Assembly: GCF_035083965.1 (NCBI RefSeq)
Contig: NC_089738.1
Coordinates: forward strand, 9,512,734 to 9,576,733
Length of the DNA: 64,000 bases
Direction of reading: 5' to 3'
Source: Branchiostoma lanceolatum
Lineage: Eukaryota; Chordata; Leptocardii; Amphioxiformes; Branchiostomatidae
Under the pieces are notes generated by a model. It did no database searches. It was given only the letters and a program-made list of their open reading frames with translations, and was not told where the DNA came from. A program made the position numbers and the translations under genes. Each line of letters starts with the position of its first letter. The stretch's first letter is position 1. Positions 23,301-35,454 of the stretch are shown piece by piece.

Positions 23301-26300
23301 AAATGTTTTTACTGAAAAATGTGCATGTAAATCAAGTTTATATTTCTTCAAGCACTAGTATATATGTTTGGGTGCATGAGTGAGTAAGTTGTTCTATATC
23401 TTGTACTTAAATTGTAGGCCAAAGTGTCCTTTTGACACTAGTACTGGTTGACAAGATAAGCTACTTATCCAATTTTTCTGTTTGCCTGTAGGGGATGAAC
23501 CAGTTTGGAATGATGGATCCTCAGTTTGCTGGCTTCATGGGGGGTATGATGCCCCCACCCCCACCTCCCGATCTACAGAGGGAGATTATCGAGCTCAAGA
23601 GTTGTACCTTATTCCCACCCATGCCAGGTAATACTAATAGGGCACTTAGCCCTATAGTATATGTACAGATACAATGTAGGTGTAGTCCATATATATATAT
23701 CTAGATGTCTTAAATGAGTGTGCCAGTCCCCTTATAACTTTTGTGAGTACTGTCAGTAGTTTTATTCCTTTCATTTAACACAGGAAATACTTGTAACCAG
23801 TACATTTTGAAATGCAGTAAAATCTAAGCTTGAAGAATATTCGTGTAACAGTAAAATCTAACTAATTAAACCAAAGTAGAGATGATTCTATCTACAACTT
23901 ACAAGCTTTGAAGAGATATTGTTAAGATATACATGGATGTATTTAATATGTAGAATTCTTATGACTACAGTCAAACCTGTACAAGTGACGACCTCAACAT
24001 AAGGACAACCAGAACAATGTGACCCCTTGGTCACTTTGATAATTTTTCCCTTTGACACAAGCATTCAGAATCCTATCTACATGTATACATGTAGCTGCAT
24101 TGCCACTTATCTACATACATGTAGACCAGGTTTTATTGGCATATTTTATAAGCAGTCTTCTTGCCAATGGGCAGTTTTGACTGTATCTATGTTGCTAATA
24201 TTTTTCATTTCTCAAAAGGCATGCCGCCACCGACGTGCCGGGAGCGCCCGCCAGGCTGTCGGACGGTGTTTGTCGGAGGCATGCCGGAGAGCATGACGGA
24301 GGACATCATCCAGGAGGTGTTTGAGCGCTGCGGCGGCATCATCAGTATCCGCATGAGCAAACGGAACTTTTGCCATATCCGATTTGATGACCAATCATGT
24401 GTGGACATGGCAATCGCTTTATCAGGTAATGTTATATTGTTGCTTATATTAATTCCATGTTATAGTTTTCCTTCTCTCATTCCTTCTTTCTCTACTTCCT
24501 TTGCCACTTTTTTGTAGGCAAAGAAATAGAATTACAAAGTATGACTGTGAGAGTCCTGTACAGCATATTTAACAATATTGATGTTATGGTGTTGCTTATC
24601 TTTTTTCAAATTCCATGTTATAATATTTTTCTTCTTTCATTCCTTCTTTCTCTAGTTCTTTGCCACATTCTCTCTCTTACAAAGTATGATTGTAAGGGGT
24701 GTGGTAGCTGGTCTCCATTCCAATGGTGTCCCTTACAACTTTCAAGAGTTTGTTAGGATAGCATCTGATGTTATTTGTACTCTCAAACCCAAGGAAAGAA
24801 ACAGGAGCCGAGCTACATTTGAGGATGCTTGTATTCTCTCTCTCTCCTCTCCTCTCTTTAAGACTGAGTACAAAAAAATATGCGAGCCATAGCGAAGCCG
24901 CATTGCACTACTCGCTAACAATAAAGCATCATGCTTCGTCCTCAGCTTGAGGTTCGACCACTTAACCTTATATATTACGTTCTAATCTACTATTTATAAT
25001 CCATTCTTTATCAGGTTATAGAATCCGGCTAGGCCAGAGCAGCGACCCAATGAACATGGGCCGTCTCCACGTGGACTACGCCCAGGCCCGTGACGACCAG
25101 TACGAGTGGGAGTGTATCCAGCGCCGCATGCAGCGGGAGGAGCGCCACAGACGCAGGGTGGAGGAGATGAGGATGAGGCCCCCCTCCCCTCCTCCCGTTA
25201 CGCACTTTTCAGACCACGAGTGCCAGATTCTTGCTGACAAGCTGAAAGGTAATATCTCTAAACGGTAAAAATTTACAAGGAGCCAGCCTGCTTATTATGT
25301 ATTGTGAGCCCAGACATTACAAAACAGGTCTCAAAATACTAGGTGCACACATGTAAGCACTTTGTGTACCCAAAATTGGAGCTGTTCACCTAGTTGTTGA
25401 CTGTGAATGTATACAAAAATGTAGATATTTGTGTAGGATATATACATTATATGTTACAAAAAATATCAAAATCTTTAAAGTTTGTTGTAAATATGTTGAT
25501 CAAGTTATCATGCAAAACATACAAGTATGACTAAAAAGACAACAAAACACGCAAATGTAAAAGATAATCAATGAAATTTCTTGAGTGCTCTATCAAATCT
25601 GCAGTGAGGTCGCCAACGTGCCATAGCTTCAGTGAGATACAAACTTACGGTGCACCTTTGCAACTATTCTCAATAATGAATTCCGAGCCCTGTAAAACAT
25701 GGTTTACTGTTCTACTTTCCAGCTGATGACACATTCTCGCCAGCAACCCAACAACTCATCACATGGCTGGAGCGAGGTGACTGCAACAAACGCACCGCCA
25801 ACAACTTCTACAGCATGATCCAGTCAGTCAACAGCCACGTACGCCGCCTGATGAACGAGCGCCAACAGTACGACGAAGAGTTCCAGAACGCCCACAGGGT
25901 CCACAAGGGGCGCCTCACGGGCCTCCTGCTACAATGTAAGTGCTCGCTACGTTGTTTTCGAAGGGCTCAAAGGACGGTGGTTTATCAGCTATGGACATAG
26001 CCTGCAACATCTGGTAACAGTTGAGATTTTTGCTTTGTGGTACATCTGTTCAGCCCGTAGGTTGTTGTGAAGTCAAGCCGACATCTCGTGAAATCTTGAG
26101 CTGTTTTGATGCACATATTGGCTTCAAAGAGGATGTTTCAGTTGGTAGAAGTGGTATGGTGGTACATGTATGTGAGTATGGCAGTGTGAGTGGGACAAAC
26201 TTGTCAGGTTGATATGTATTTATGTGATGAATATCAGTTGCTAGCCAACACAGACAGCAATGGTCAGTTCATTCTTAAACTCTGCTGCTGATTCTGTGCT

Positions 26301-29300
26301 AGCTTTGGGAAGACCATGGAGAGATACTGGACTTCCAATGCTGGAAGAGCTGTCTCACCAAGCAGGGAATTTACAGTAGTTACGGGAAGGATTGCTGAAA
26401 ATCACTGCTAGTGTACTTTGATTCATACACTGTACAAATGTACCTTACTTTATAAAGCTCGACAAAGAACGGAGAGAAAAAAAAGATTTGCGAAGAAAAA
26501 TGCTGTACATCCCTGTATTGGAGTACTAAATGCTCAAAGAATAATTTGAAAATACAAGACAAAATCTATGTGCTATGATATTCTCACAGAATATTAATTT
26601 TGTTAAGGATGTCCCTGCTGCTTAACTGGTTCAAATCCTGGGACAGTTTGGACTGCACCTTTCCTTGTGAAAATATACCCTGCTACTGAAACGGCAAGGA
26701 AACTTGCTGCCCTAGGTGTCTCTAGGCTCTAAAAGGTGAACATTGTACGGGTGTGAAACAAGGTACACTTCCTTAGCAGTGCCATCTTGTGGGAGCAGTG
26801 ACAACTGCAGACTGGGTTTGTAACTCATAAAGAGATCTTCCACACAGAAACTGACTGATGGGCACCCGAGGTCGCACATACACCAAGACTGGTAAACAAT
26901 CCCCCATTCTATGGCTGTCTCTGCCACACTTCTAAGTTCTAACTTAATGCCATTGATTTGGTAGAGCAGCGAAATCAGCTGGTGACATCGTGACGATATA
27001 CGAAGTACGTTTCAGGAGGTAAAAGAAAACCAATACTCTGGAAGCCTGTGCAACTCACATCTTCATTTCATCTTCCATCTGTAAGTCCTTTTTATTTTTG
27101 CGGGGATTATTTAATTCCTCAGTAGAAGACCTTTTTTTAGTGGAAAGAAGTTTTTTCAGTGTTGGAAGTTCACGATCAAAACAAAACCACACAACAAACA
27201 CCAAAAATTCACATTCATAGTGTCATAAATCGAAAAAATAAACCTCAAAAAAAAAAACTGGATATTTCAAGATTTAAAGGGATTTTTTGTTTAATGTACA
27301 TGTAAAGCTGTGATCATGATTCGAGGATGTGAATTGCCTAGCTTCTATGTCCAATGTGTGCATGTGTGTGTGTGTGAAAGTGGGACAGGCACAGAAAATT
27401 GTAAAGAAGCATTTTGTTGCAGCACCATGTGTAGGTATGTGCTCAGGTCTTTTCCAGACAACGGGAAGTCTTGATGCAGACTTCTTTGTTTTGGAGGTCA
27501 AGTCTTTTCAGAGGACTCAGGATCAGCAAAAGAGTGCATCCCACGCAGCTCCACTATAACCCTTTTCTTCTAATTCCTACTCAAGTTGATCAGATAGAGA
27601 AAGTGTTTGCTGCGTCCACTAAGCAGCGGGCTTGGGATCATTTCTCCAAGGCTCAGAGGAAGAACGTAGAGATGTGGAAGAAGCAAGCTGAGGTGAGTGG
27701 AGCAGGGTTGAATCTGTGCACTACCACAGCGTGATACAAGACTTGTTATCCCCCAATACACCTCTTTCTTTCCTCGCTTTCTTTTGAAGGTTTCATCTTA
27801 CAAATGAAAACGGGCCGCCTTTCGATAGAGGTCTTTGCTCGTCACAAAAACCTTCCGTTTATTTGGATCCTAACAGTTGAATTCTCTTCCAAAAAGGAAA
27901 GTCGTGTCAAATGTGGTAGTGCATTGGTGCAGAATTGTTATGTTTATTCCAAAATCAGAAAGGCTTCAATCAACAGTAAAATTCCTTGTTTAAGGTTCAC
28001 ACAAAACATTGAAGCCTTGTGGGGAATTTTTTCTTGATAATGGCAAAAGCTGCACTGTTGATGTAAATAGTCTAAAGAAAAAGGAATTTTACTGATGTAG
28101 CCATATAGAAAAGCTTTGGTTGAAATCTGATAATCTTACAATTACAAATAGTCAATGACATACAAATCTGGAAATATTTAGTGGTCTGTGATATTTGTCT
28201 TTATGCGTAAGTGTAGTTGCCATCAACAACATGCCCATACCATAGCATGTAGCGTTAGAAGAAGTCAACAAAAGGTAAGTGCCAGAAACTCTATCGTCGC
28301 AGAAGTGCAGGTAAGTTAAAAGCAAAGCAGATTCTCTACATTAAGTCATGGTCCTTTAGGAGTAAGGCAGGCCAAGCCCTGAAGATGCCATATTGCAGAT
28401 TAATGGCTGCTGATTTTCGCATCTGGTAACAAACTCTTTGGTTCCTTTAATATTTTATGAAGCATCGTGTCCATTTGTATCTCTCTGTTGCTTAAAGTTT
28501 AATTGTATGTGAAATGCCCAGTAGTCAAAGTAATTTTGTTTGGACAAACTTTGAAGGGCTCTGGCTCTTTTTTTAGGGAATATTCCTATCAATCTTATAT
28601 GGACTTTTTTTCTGGATTTCTAGATGCATTTGTTGTGTACAGCTATGACAGCTTAGCGTCTTTTACTATCATCACAGTTTCTTTCATGCCACTTTTGTCT
28701 GTTTTATCATTTAAAACCTTGATGAAAGTGGCAGGACATGCACTAACACAAGCAAGCTTCAAAAGCTGCTTGTTCAAATATCTTGGGGGACTGCACTTCT
28801 TTTGACAACTGCTAGGTGGCGCTTGCTGACATGAATGTGTGCTCTGTAGGAAATCCGCACCACCCAGCAGGAAGAGATGATGAGTGACAGGAAGGAGGAA
28901 GACATGGAGCTGTCTGACAACGAGGACGAGTCTGGCGGCATGATGATGAAACGGAGAAAGGTTGAGACCGGCACATGTAGGTATTCCTCATGAATTATTC
29001 CAGTGATATACATGTATGTTGAAAAACTTGGAAAGTCTGGATGAAACAGGCAACAATACAAATCCAGAAAGACACTCTAAATCCGGAAAACTTAAATTCT
29101 TTTCGGGAAGGCAATAACATCATCATTCTGATAGAAATCATGATGGAGAATACCAATTACCCAAACGGAAACATTATAATTATTGTAGACATTGATTTAT
29201 TTGGTCAATGTACTTACTATGTATGATTATAGAAAAAATTGACGTTTTCTGGATTTAAAGGGTTTTCTGTACTTGGAGTGTTCTATTATGAATTAATGTA

Positions 29301-29605
29301 AAAGTTCAATAATTTACATGCTGAAAGTTTTAGGTATTTTTCCCAGAGTCAGAAGTGCCAGAGGTTGAAGACTGTGGGCCCAAAGTCTGTTGGTTTGTTC
29401 AATCTCTCCTCATGTTGAATCCCTGCATTAGTCTTTTCCTATTTCCCACAAGCCCTGAAGGAAGAGAACGACAGTCTGAAGTGCCAGGTGGAGGCCTACA
29501 AGAACGAGCTGGAGGTGGTGAAGTCTGAGGCACAGTACAGTCTGTCGGAGAGGGACAAACAGATCCAACAGCTGCAGATGGCTCTACAGGGCATGCAACA
29601 GGTAC

Positions 29606-29655
<50 letters not shown>

Positions 29656-29930
29656 TGTGTGTGTGTGTGTGTGTGTGTGTCTGTATGTGTGTGTGTGTGT
29701 GTCTGTGTCTGTGTGTGTGTCTGTGTGTGTGTCTGTCTGTGTGCAGTCTGTCTGAGAGGGACAAACAGATTCAACAGCTACAGATGGCTCTACAGGGCAT
29801 ACAACAGGTACAGGGTGTGTGTGTGTGTGTGTGTGTGTGCGTGTGCGTGTGTGTGCTACAGATGGCTCTATAGGGCATGCAACAGGTACAGGGTGTGTGT
29901 GTGTGTGTGTCTGTGTGTGTGTGTGTGTGT

Positions 29931-29962
<32 letters not shown>

Positions 29963-32900
29963 CTGTGTGTGTGTGTGTGTCTGTGTGTGTGTGTGTGTGT
30001 GTCTGTGTGTGTGTGTGTGTGTGTGTGTCTCAGGGCTCTAGCCAGCGCCAGTTTTGCCGTAAATTTACGGAACTTTGCTGCGTGTTACGGAAAAAAATCA
30101 AGACCAATCCGTAAACCTTGACGGAAAAAATCGGGAGAAAAGATATAGACAGGGCTTGAACTTTTGCAAAGATCTCCAGAAAAGAAGCGGAAGTTTGAAG
30201 CGAGGTCGATTCAGGCCATTTCTATCTTCCGCCGGCGGCAGGTGACAACCCCAAGGTGGCTTTATAGGTAGGTGACAAACGGAGGCGCGGAGGTTGCCAG
30301 TGGTTCGTGGGCCGAGAGAAAATCAGCATCGTGTGCCCCCCTCCCCACTACTTGTGCCCCACTACAATTCTGGCCGGTCGCATCGGGCTGACGTTTTTCG
30401 GCTGTTTTCCCCGGTTCACCGCTAGTTATAGCCACACAAAAAATACTCCGGTAGTTACCAGGCTTTCTGTATTTTTTTGGTAAACATTGTTAAAGTTTAC
30501 GCCGAGTTACACGCACTCTTCCCGCGAAAACTGGTGTTGATAGTTTTAGACCTCAGAATCAGATATCATCTACCAATAACAGCGTTCGTTCACGCCGCGT
30601 CACGGAAAATCGACCAATGACATACAAGTCTCGCGGTTCACGAGAGGCGCGAATCCGCGAGGTTTTATCAGAAATTGATATTTGGTGCGAAGATGGGGCT
30701 TGAATCGACGAATTTTGATCAAATCAAGTGGAAGTTACCGGAGAAATCGACCATGGAAAACACGGAAGGAAAATATTGAACGTCTTTAGGGCGTTCTGTC
30801 CAAAGTAGGGTGTCTCATTTCCTACTATATTTAGTACAGGGCGCAAACGGGACCGGTACGACGCGTCGACCGGTGTTGAAAATGTTTTATTTCTGCCGAC
30901 TTGAATTCACGTGTATATTTGTCAAATAAATAAGAAAGTTTTGTGGTGCTAAATTTCATTTATTTGCCGATTGTATACAACGAAGGCCCAATTAATTTTT
31001 CACCCAAACTTGCCCCTCAAAATGCTGGAGATAGCGTTTCAGAGGGTCTAGATTTAAAAATTTCCCGGGGGGGAATACCCCCGGACCCCCCTAGAATTGT
31101 CGCGCCTACGGCGCTCGCTATGTTAGGTTTGTACAAAATTTTAGGGCTTACGGGATAAAATTTCAGGCTGGCTAGAGCCCTGGTGTGTCTGTGTCTGTGT
31201 GTGTGTCTGTGTGTGTGTCTGTCTGTGTGCAGTCTGTCTGAGAGGGACAAACAGATTCAACAGCTACAGATGGCTCTACAGGGCATACAACAGGTACAGG
31301 GTGTGTGTGTGTGTGTGTGTGTGTGCGTGTGCGTGTGTGTGCTACAGATGGCTCTATAGGGCATGCAACAGGTACAGGGTGTGGGGTGGTGGGATGACTG
31401 GCTGGGTGGATGAGTTAGAGAATGGATGAGTGGGTGATGGATGGGTGGGTTGGTTGCTGGGTGTGTTTGAGTGAGCAAGTGGGTGAGTGAGTGAGTGAGT
31501 GGGCGAGTGAATAAGAGTGAGTAAATGAGTCATTGAGTGAGCAAGGGAGTGAGTGAGTGCTTCAGTGGAATGGATGGATGGGTTTGTGTAAGGATGAATG
31601 AATGAATGAATGAATTATTAAGGGAATAAGCAAACAGGAAGAAGGAAGAAGTGAATGAATAAGTCAATAAAAAGATGAATGAAAAAGTACATGTATTGAA
31701 ATCAAAATATCCCCCATATAAAACACTGTGCAGCACATGATGAATCATTTACCACAGACATTTGAATCCTGAACTTTTCTGATGTCATATTTAATCTGAT
31801 GCTGCATATAGAATTTTTATCTTTCAAACTAATACTACCGAAATAAATGTAGATAGTAGACAGACCTGTTATATTGTAGGACAAATATTAGAGCCATTGT
31901 GTTACTTCAAAGTTAGTAGTTGGTCATAGTCAGTCATCATGGACAAAAAAGTATTTCCATGTAATATTGCCAGATTGTAACCGTTGACCTCTTTGGTTGC
32001 CTAGCAACTGATTGCTGCCAGGACAGAGATGCAAGTGAAGAGAGATGAAGAAGAGAAGAAGGAGGAGGAAGAAACTAAAGCTGAGGTTAGTATAGGGTTT
32101 TATTATACTGGGAGAAATTGTTGTTATCTTCAGAATAAGTTATTTGTTAACTGATTAATATTTATGCAGCACATGATGAATCATTACTGCAGACATTTGA
32201 ATCCTGAACTTTTCTGATGTCACATTATATCTGATGCTGCACTCATTTTGATATTCTTAACTCTTAGCTCTTGAATAATTAAAAATGGACTCATAAAGCA
32301 AACATCTTTGCCTATTGGGCTTTATAAGGTCAGGGTACTCTTAGTACCTTTTACTATTATAGTAGAAAAAGCCTTCTAAGTAAGAGTGGGGCATGTTTTA
32401 GGTTATACATGTAAACAGCAGATGGCTGCCAACACATTTAATTAACCTCTGTAGCTTTGATTGGTTGGTTGATTGATTGATTGGTTTAAAGGATGCACCT
32501 TTTTGTCCCTGCAGCCACCGAAACCGTCAGCTCTGATGCAGTGGCTGAAATCAGCCAATAAGGACAAGGCTTCCTTTGCCGGGGTCCCTGATCCTGACAA
32601 GTCTCCAAAGAAGGAGAAAGACTCCAAAGTCAAGAAACCTGCCGTGCTGGATCAGGAACAGGCACTGCTTGTTGGTGAGTTCTCATTTTGTTGCAGTTTA
32701 CTTTTGTCATTTGGTACATTGTGCAGCATGTGATGAATCATTTACTGCAGACATTTGAATCCTGAACTGTTCTGATGTCACTTTATATCTGATGCTGCGA
32801 AAAACACCCATCTATCTTTCCAACTAACGCAACAGGCATCATTGTGGGATAAAGACATACATGTACCAATTGTGATGTACCAGTAGTTTCAGAGTAATAT

Positions 32901-33524
32901 TTCAAACTTATAGTTGGCCTTGGTCATTATGGACAAAAGCTTTTCTTACGTAGAACACTTACTGTAGTCTCCTTGGTAGTCTCTTGAATACTCAAAAAGT
33001 AATGCAAGCTGCAAGTGGTTTCATAACAATTCCATTTTTTCATTGAAGGAGCTGAAATTTGGCACAAAGATAAAAGTACATATCCTCTTGAGACTGAAAT
33101 AGCTCAATTTGTTGTTCAAATTTTTATGAGTGGCTGAGTTGATTTCAAGATGACCACACCATTATATTTACTTTTTGACTTCCCCTCGTTCTTAATATCT
33201 GTTCTTAAGACTTGTTGGGATTATTTTATCATACCTTTTTCCTCTGTTTGTATCCTAGGAGTGCTGTCTTCATTCCTACATGTCCATCCGTTTGGAGCCT
33301 CCGTGGAGTACATGTGGTCGTACCTCCAGAGACTGGAGCTCACTGTCTCACCAGCTGAACTTGAGGAGCTGCTCATCTCTCTTCCACGGTGCTTCTGCCA
33401 GGAGCTCTTCGGAATCGGCGCCACGTTGGAAAAAAGATGGAAATTTACCGGCTTCGAGAAACGTCCGCCAACACCAAAAGTGGTGGAGGAAGAGGAAAAA
33501 AACACCCAAAAGGAAGCAGAGTGA
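20333..33524 (+). CDS. ENOX: Ecto-NOX disulfide-thiol exchanger (ENOX1/2 pro-orthologue; complete, 13 exons)
   Basis: Exons: 20,333-20,441; 22,157-22,318; 22,875-23,056; 23,492-23,627; 24,219-24,425; 25,015-25,248; 25,723-25,935; 27,586-27,692; 28,850-28,976; 29,453-29,601; 32,005-32,085; 32,515-32,674; 33,259-33,524. Phases agree throughout and give 710 codons plus stop, longer than the vertebrate 610-643 (from memory). The N-terminus is Met/Gly/Pro-rich. An RRM-like domain spans about 211-283 (RNP2 VFVGGM, RNP1 KRNFCHIRF). Next come [18 protein letters not shown], the [17 protein letters not shown] helix, [15 protein letters not shown], an acidic coiled coil (about 450-570), and the diagnostic C-terminus [12 protein letters not shown]...[20 protein letters not shown] proteins are cell-surface hydroquinone oxidases with disulfide-thiol exchange activity. 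I do not see the EMTE motif reported for human ENOX2. Exon 3 uses a weak donor, GTTTGT. Confidence 0.95.
21465..21640 (+). repeat. SINE-like repeat, family A (ENOX intron 1)
   Basis: GGCTGGAGTTTGATCCTAGG carries a box-B-like core and is followed by AACTCAGACATGTTGTAAGG. It aligns with the complement of 690-900. It lies in ENOX intron 1. Confidence 0.5.
23965..24080 (+). repeat. Dispersed repeat with a second copy at 16,925-17,090
   Basis: AACCTGTACAAGTGACGACCTC, AAGGACA and the TTTGATAATTTTTCCC tail match a diverged plus-strand copy at about 16,940-17,070 in MPI intron 4. No coding content. Confidence 0.5.
26585..26705 (+). repeat. SINE-like repeat, family C (ENOX intron 7)
   Basis: Contains GGTTCAAATCC, a good box B, then AATATACCCTGCTACTGAAAC matching the complement of 5,130-5,180. 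It is probably tRNA-derived and lies in ENOX intron 7. Confidence 0.5.
29602..30030. repeat. (GT)n microsatellite with partial copies of ENOX exon 10
   Basis: Starting at the exon 10 donor, a long GT tract contains an exon-like fragment at about 29,744-29,808 that copies the 3' end of exon 10 ([16 protein letters not shown]) with its AG and GTACAG borders. A shorter copy near 29,857-29,890 reads TAG inside. If spliced at the available AG the first copy is out of frame, so these are pseudo-exons. Confidence 0.85.
30031..31182. mobile_element. Non-autonomous hAT-type DNA transposon in ENOX intron 10
   Basis: The element begins CAGGGCTCTAGCCAGC and ends with the exact reverse complement, giving 16-bp terminal inverted repeats. 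The 8-bp flanks GTGTGTCT (30,023-30,030 and 31,183-31,190) are identical, as expected for a hAT target-site duplication. The 1,152-bp body has no transposase ORF. Intact TIRs and duplication indicate a fairly young insertion. Because the target is a GT-rich microsatellite, the matching flanks carry somewhat less weight than in complex sequence. Confidence 0.85.
31183..31385. repeat. Second copy of the GT/pseudo-exon segment
   Basis: About 190 bp from 31,187 is essentially identical to 29,701-29,893, including both exon 10 fragments and the two GTGCGTGTGCG interruptions. The offset is 1,486 bp. The hAT element lies between the two copies. Confidence 0.85.
31731..32985. repeat. Triplicated ~75-bp segment in successive ENOX introns
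   Basis: Copies at 31,731-31,808, 32,165-32,240 and 32,722-32,798 share GATGAATCATT, CAGACATTTGAATCCTGAAC and TCTGATGCTGC. The first and third also share about 150 bp further downstream (TTGGTCAT...ATGGACAAAA). They lie in introns 10, 11 and 12 and bracket exons 11 and 12. Confidence 0.75.
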
Positions 33525-35454
33525 CTTTGAAGCTCAACTGTCTGTTTTTGTGTTGTTAAGACTCCAAGAGTCTTGCATTTATTCCATGCATATACTGTAT
33601 GTAGACAATTTTGTTCAGCATTAATGTGATATAAAAAGAGGCAATAGATAAACCTGTGGAGCTTCTGCCAAGGTATACGTGTAGACATTCACTGCCAAGA
33701 TGTGTAAAGGACTTAGTTTTCAAGCAAAATGGAACGTTATGATTGTATATTATTATTAAGTCATGCTTTGAGTGTCGATGGGTGAAGGAATTCTAGAAAG
33801 GTTATCATTATGATAGGTTTTTCTCTGCAATTCGAACATGTACATAGAAAATCATTCACAAGGAAATTTAGATTATTAATTTTTTTGCAACAGCTTATGT
33901 ATGACTATATTAAACTGCATATCTTGCATCTATTGAAATTTGGTACGTACTTTATTGTATGGTGGTGATCGCAATATTATCAATGATAATTCTCTTCTTT
34001 CTTCATAGCAAAGTTAATACAATGTATTCCATTCATACTGTCAACAACTCAATTTGGATCCCTTTATTTCTGTACCACTTTAAAACTGGTAATCAACGTG
34101 TTTAATTTAAAACAAGTTGGACAGTTGGTTTGCATTATTTGAGTTCTTCAAGTGACAGCTTAAAGGAGTCCTAAACTCCTAATTTTCCACTAGATTATGT
34201 ATCAATGAATACATAATCAGCCAATTTTTTTACAGAATTTTGCTTCTGGTGAATTACACAAGGTGTGTTTTTTAAAACAATCTGATACTCTCTAAACCCT
34301 TGCAGACCCTTCCCATGTATTCCCTATTTGTTAACAAATATCTTTAATGGTGAGTATTTTTGGCATAGATGAGGGGGGCTAAGCACAATAAGAAGGCCAA
34401 TTGTTAATAAGATATAAAAGAACACAAAGCAAGACAAGTTTTTCTTCACCACCCTGACATTCTTTTTATAATCTAACTTTGGTCAGGCCTTGTCAGGCAC
34501 ATTGTAATAAGCCATAGGCTGAGGTTGTTTAATTCAATTAGAAAATAGAGGGTCACCTGGGGAATTCGGTAGAATAATTCGGTAGAATGCTTTTTGATGC
34601 GCATTGGACTAGTGGGTACTTTATCGTATACTGTAAAAATTATTCATTTTTACTACCTAATATTATAGTCTATTGGAAAATAACTCACCCCTCTGGACTT
34701 TAGGACTCCTTTAGGCCATCAAATCATTTGAAGAGAAGAGATGTTACATGTACATAATGTACATGTAAGTTGTTTTCTGAAAGCTGCAAGACTTCATTGA
34801 GTATTTGTTGGTGCCACGCCACATTGCTAACATGGAAATGTATTGGTTGGGTGTTAACAAAACTGTTAAATACTTTAAAGGTTGTTTCCCTCAATTTACT
34901 CAAAATTGACTTCCATTTCAGCATTTATTAGGGTCATTTGTTAGTGATTTAGAGGTGTTTTGCATTCCATACAGATAACTGGACACACTGAACAAATCTA
35001 AAATAAAACTATCATACACCGGAAATAAAGATAATCCAGTCACTCTTTGAGATGTAGCTTTATTACACATAAAGTTGTACAAATCATTGCACTTTCATTA
35101 TGATAGTTGGACAATCAAAGAGCAGATACATGTACAGTATGTAAAGCATAAATCAGAACAAACACGTTCATTTGCAACAGTAGAGTGAAATACTCTTGCA
35201 ATTTAGATCATGTCTCTTGGTGTTGTATCCTGCTTTACCTCTAACAAAGCTAGTAAAGACAGTGCCTTTTTCATAGTTATCCATTGAGCAATTTACATGA
35301 ATTTTATTAATATAATTTATACATCTCAGAAATCATTTTGGGTACGATGCGCTGAAATGCAAGTTAACGTAACATGAATACCCTCTGTAAACAACAGACT
35401 TGTACTCAGATGTTTAATTTATCAAACACTTAAACTATCAGGATGTTCGAATTT
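33525..35454. other. Convergent 3' ends of ENOX and UPF3
   Basis: No further exon is seen. Candidate ENOX poly(A) signals are ATTAAA at 33,909 and AATAAA at 35,002. On the minus strand AATAAA occupies 35,064-35,059, about 390 bp past the UPF3 stop and suited to it. The two 3' UTRs may meet or overlap near 35.0 kb. Confidence 0.5.

Noticed and set aside
29488-30114. 208-codon ORF with long CVCVCV runs
   Set aside because: Only the first part is ENOX exon 10. The rest is GT microsatellite translated in frame beyond a good splice donor. The reverse-strand THTHTH ORFs have the same cause.
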